This document shows positions 61,021-64,000 of a stretch of 64,000 nt of DNA, one piece after another (positions within the stretch are counted from its first letter, which is position 1; each line of letters opens with the position of its first letter). The DNA lies in the NCBI RefSeq assembly GCF_001640805.2, contig NC_066843.1, positions 10,813,686-10,877,685 of the forward strand, written 5' to 3'. Under the pieces are notes generated by a model that saw only the letters and a program-made list of their open reading frames with translations, ran no database searches and was not told the origin of the DNA. The position numbers and the translations under genes are program-made. Source of the stretch: Lates calcarifer (lineage: Eukaryota > Chordata > Actinopteri > Centropomidae).

Positions 61021-62496
61021 GCTGCAGTCCTGGACTAGTAAGACCTCTAGAGTTGGGTCTTGATTCTTAGTGTGATCAGAAACAAACCCACTCATTATAA
61101 TGAGTCGTTTGATTTCATGTTACTGTAATATCACACATTTGCTTAATGGAACTTTTACGGGAAAAAACGAGTCTGAGCAGAAGGCAGACTCTAATGGAGG
61201 GAGATTTCTAAAATAATTTATGGATTCAAATAAAGTTCTAGGATTATGATGATTATCATTTATGTGCTCGGCATCTATTAATTTAACAAATACATCCACT
61301 TAACCTTGAGAAGGCAGCACCAGAAGCTTTTTAAATCTCAAACTGCTCATGTAAAATAAAGTATATTTACAATCCAATTTATTCACTCTGCAAAAGCTAA
61401 TGCTGCGTGAATATTAATGTTCACTTTTGGGAGTTGAAGTTGTAGTGTATTTGCTAATACACAGGTTTTCCAGCACAATAGTGCTCCTGATATTTTCTCC
61501 TTCACATAGATTGAATTCATTGCAGATGTGTTGTTTTGGATTGTATTATATTGTTATTGTGTCTGCCATATCTGTCTGTGATGTACTGTGGGTGTCTATG
61601 ACACTGAAATCTCAAAAACACTCAACTCATTTTACTTTCCAAGCAGTATCTGCCATCGTCTTTTATATAGTCAGGCCAACTGTTTGAGATTTTTTTTTAA
61701 TGGCAACACTCTGTCTTGTGACTCAGCTGAGGTTGAAGTTCCTCACAGAGAGAAGTGCAGAAATATTACCAGCAGCTGATTTTTTAAACAAGTCTCACAA
61801 CGCAAAGATTATTGACTGGCAAGGTGAAAAGACATCAGTAACAATTTATATCTGCAAAATTACAGTCACTGGAGTGTCACACCTGAGCCTCTTCCTGACT
61901 GGGACTGCAGCTGGTGGAAAATTACGCCTTCAGAATGACAAAATTATACTCTGGGGTGATGAAGCTTCAAAGCAGTTCCTAAATTGTGGAGGTCTATATT
62001 CAGGGACAACGTGACTCAGGCAACCATGCTATACTGTTCCAGGTAGCATGATGATACACAATAAGCTTTTTTTTTAACAGCAACTTCCGTAACCCCAAAG
62101 TCGTGCCAAACATGGTTCAAACCCTCAGAACAGTATTTTAATCTCAAGTGAAGATCTTAAAATACTAAATTATGTTTCATTTGTCATGGAGATTAGATTT
62201 GGGTTTGGCACATACAAACATCAAATAGCTTGAATAAAGAACTAGAATCAACTGGTAAAGAACAAATGAAAAGATGTTTGAATTCCATAAAAACCTATTT
62301 TATCAACCAGATACTTACTCTTATCCTATTGGAACTCAAGCACATATTCACAGTAGAGATTTATGCCTGTCCTGTTTCATCTGTTTCATCTACAGCCACA
62401 CTTTCCAGTCAGTCAAACCATGATCAAACCATGCAGTTAAGATGAAACAGATCAGTTTCATTTTGAGTGCTCAAGTCCTGTTAAATACATTCATAC

Positions 62497-62727
62497 TTAA
62501 AGCTGCCCTGTAGATTGTCCTTGTAAACAAACATATTATTCACTACAATGCATTGCATGTATCCTCAAGGTCTAACTAACCTGTTGAGTGTGTGGCCCTC
62601 GTAAAACGTAAAAAAATCTAAAAGATTTTAGATTTGTTGACATTCATATTTTGCTAGCTTGCAGTGCTACTTGTAAAAACATTGCTTCATAGTGCTACTA
62701 GTGGTAAAAATGCACAGGTCCCTTTAA
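62497..62727. repeat. Short TTAAAG...CTTTAA-ended element (MITE-like)
   Basis: The segment begins TTAAAGCTGCCCTGTAGA and ends CACAGGTCCCTTTAA, so the outermost bases are inverted. Both the ends and the internal GTGCTACTAGTGGTAAAAAT resemble small fish elements of this class. It has no coding capacity. Confidence 0.5.
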
Positions 62728-64000
62728 TGAAGTTTTATTTCCCTAAATTTAGCTTTGTTGCATATTTATTAATAATAATTTAATGTTGTAGAAAACTAGA
62801 TGAAACCATGTTTAGTGGGTAATTTAAATGGGGAAATAAAAGAGGAAACTGGATGTTAAGCAGTCGAAATTGAAATCAGTTCAATCCAGTCCAATCAGCT
62901 TCACAAATATTCACAAACATGAGAGAAAAAAGTCTGTAGTTGAACAAATTAGTTTAATTTCACTGCCCTATTCTGCATCATTTTAAAACTTGCTCAGCTG
63001 ACAATGTATTTATTTGAGTTTAAAAAAACAAACAAAAAAAACGTAAGTCCATAATTCTGATTCCCATAAATTACCGAGAGGTTTAAAAATGCCTACCAAC
63101 TAAGACAAGTCAAAATCATTGATTTTTTTGCTGCCAGTTTTATGCTACTTTAACCAACAAACCTGCTGAGCTCCTCTCCTGATGATAGTAGCATTTGTGG
63201 TTTTTCTGTGATAGAGGGACATGATGAATCCATACTAATCCCCCTTTCATCACACCCAGTCCTTCACCCCAGCTGCCTCACCTCTGACTGTGAATACCTG
63301 CCTGTTTATTGTATTACCCGCCGCGCAACTCCCCTCTGCTTTCATCTAGCTAACCACGCCACCTTGATGTTGGAGTAGTGCTTAATTCAGGGTGGTTAGA
63401 GCATCAAACAAAACTGCAAGTCCAAACATCCGCAGAAACAAAAGATCACCTGTGAAGTTGACGCCGGTGGTAGACATGCTTTTTTTTGTGCGATTGTGTG
63501 GGTGAGATATTATGCACATGCACCTGACAAATTTGTTAATCTTTGCATCACAAAAGATTTGTCTAAACACTGAAGACCACAAAGCATTGAATATTGATCA
63601 GAGGATATTCTAGCATATGGTGTGCTACAGTAACCACTAGAAACATTAAATACGCCACCCCACCCCCCAAAAAAGGTATTTTTCCTGCACAAAACTAACA
63701 CTGCTGCACAAATTCCTCTCATTGAGCAATCAGCTGAAATATAATGAGGGAATCCAGCAGCTGACATTAAAGCTGTGACGCATGGACAGAAAAGACTCTC
63801 CTTGTTTTCCTCAGGGACACATCGTGAAGTGATGGGAAATACAAAAGGATGCTCACAAGTTTAATGAGATGGAGGAGCTCCCCTTGCAGCCCCTTTTTAC
63901 CAACCGCTATTCATCCTCTCTCCTTAGTGTCCCTGTCCTCCCCCTTTCTCTTCCTCTAGTCCAAAGGTCTCCTCGGGTAAGACTTGCACAAAGGTGCAGC

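Larger units (their letters stand above)
54130..64000. other. Gene-poor spacer downstream of gpr139
   Basis: No gene is recognised. It is mostly AT-rich, with TG tracts at 57187-57222 and 57418-57450. The TTAA-rich patch at 54765-54990 has many TAAT cores and may be regulatory. A minus-strand frame near 63480 that starts MSTTGVNFTGDLL has no recognised family. The last 120 bases contain acceptor-like CTCTTCCTCTAG and donor-like GTAAGA, but no defined exon. Confidence 0.5.

Noticed and set aside
1..64000. tRNA, rRNA, CRISPR array, viral or toxin genes
   Set aside because: I looked on both strands and saw no tRNA box pattern, rRNA core, regular spacer array, or viral or toxin protein. A covariance-model scan would be needed to exclude small RNAs.

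Overview
The window is vertebrate nuclear DNA, almost certainly from a spiny-rayed (percomorph-type) teleost. Genes are split into exons with GT/AG borders. Long CA/TG tracts are frequent. The spacers contain decayed interspersed repeats of kinds I recognise as common in acanthomorph fish. There are no operons, CRISPR arrays or bacterial features, and I found no tRNA or rRNA gene.

Three protein-coding genes can be rebuilt exon by exon. (1) gprc5b, on the minus strand, is a class C orphan GPCR of 398 aa with coding exons 11356-12385, 10995-11116 and 8863-8907. A CpG-rich non-coding first exon probably lies at about 20636-21345, and a long 3'UTR runs towards 6.36 kb. (2) A protein Z-like gene (proz), on the minus strand at 30279-33310, encodes a secreted vitamin K-dependent clotting-family protein of 427 aa in eight exons. 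It is a pseudoprotease and its Gla domain is strongly eroded. (3) gpr139, on the plus strand at 42149-53877, is a class A brain orphan GPCR with two coding exons separated by a 10.6 kb intron. Its second exon carries a single-base frameshift in otherwise intact, conserved sequence.

Layout: 1-6 kb is mostly spacer with one unassigned candidate exon. 6-21 kb is the gprc5b transcription unit. 21-30 kb is repeat-rich spacer. 30-33.4 kb is proz. 33.4-42 kb is spacer with a fossil retroelement and a pyrimidine-rich tract leading into gpr139. 42-54 kb is gpr139. 54-64 kb is gene-poor spacer. gprc5b and gpr139 are neighbours in human (16p12), so that pairing is ancestral. A protein Z-type gene between them is not the human arrangement, where PROZ lies beside F7 and F10. 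The three products are not known to act in one pathway.

No new multi-gene system is evident. The most notable points are the protein Z homologue that keeps four of ten Gla glutamates checked, the gpr139 frameshift next to a glycine-rich loop insertion, a 554-bp inverted-repeat element in a gprc5b intron, and two opposed copies of one repeat flanking the gprc5b first exon. Splice sites and repeat relationships were read by eye; no alignment or search was run.
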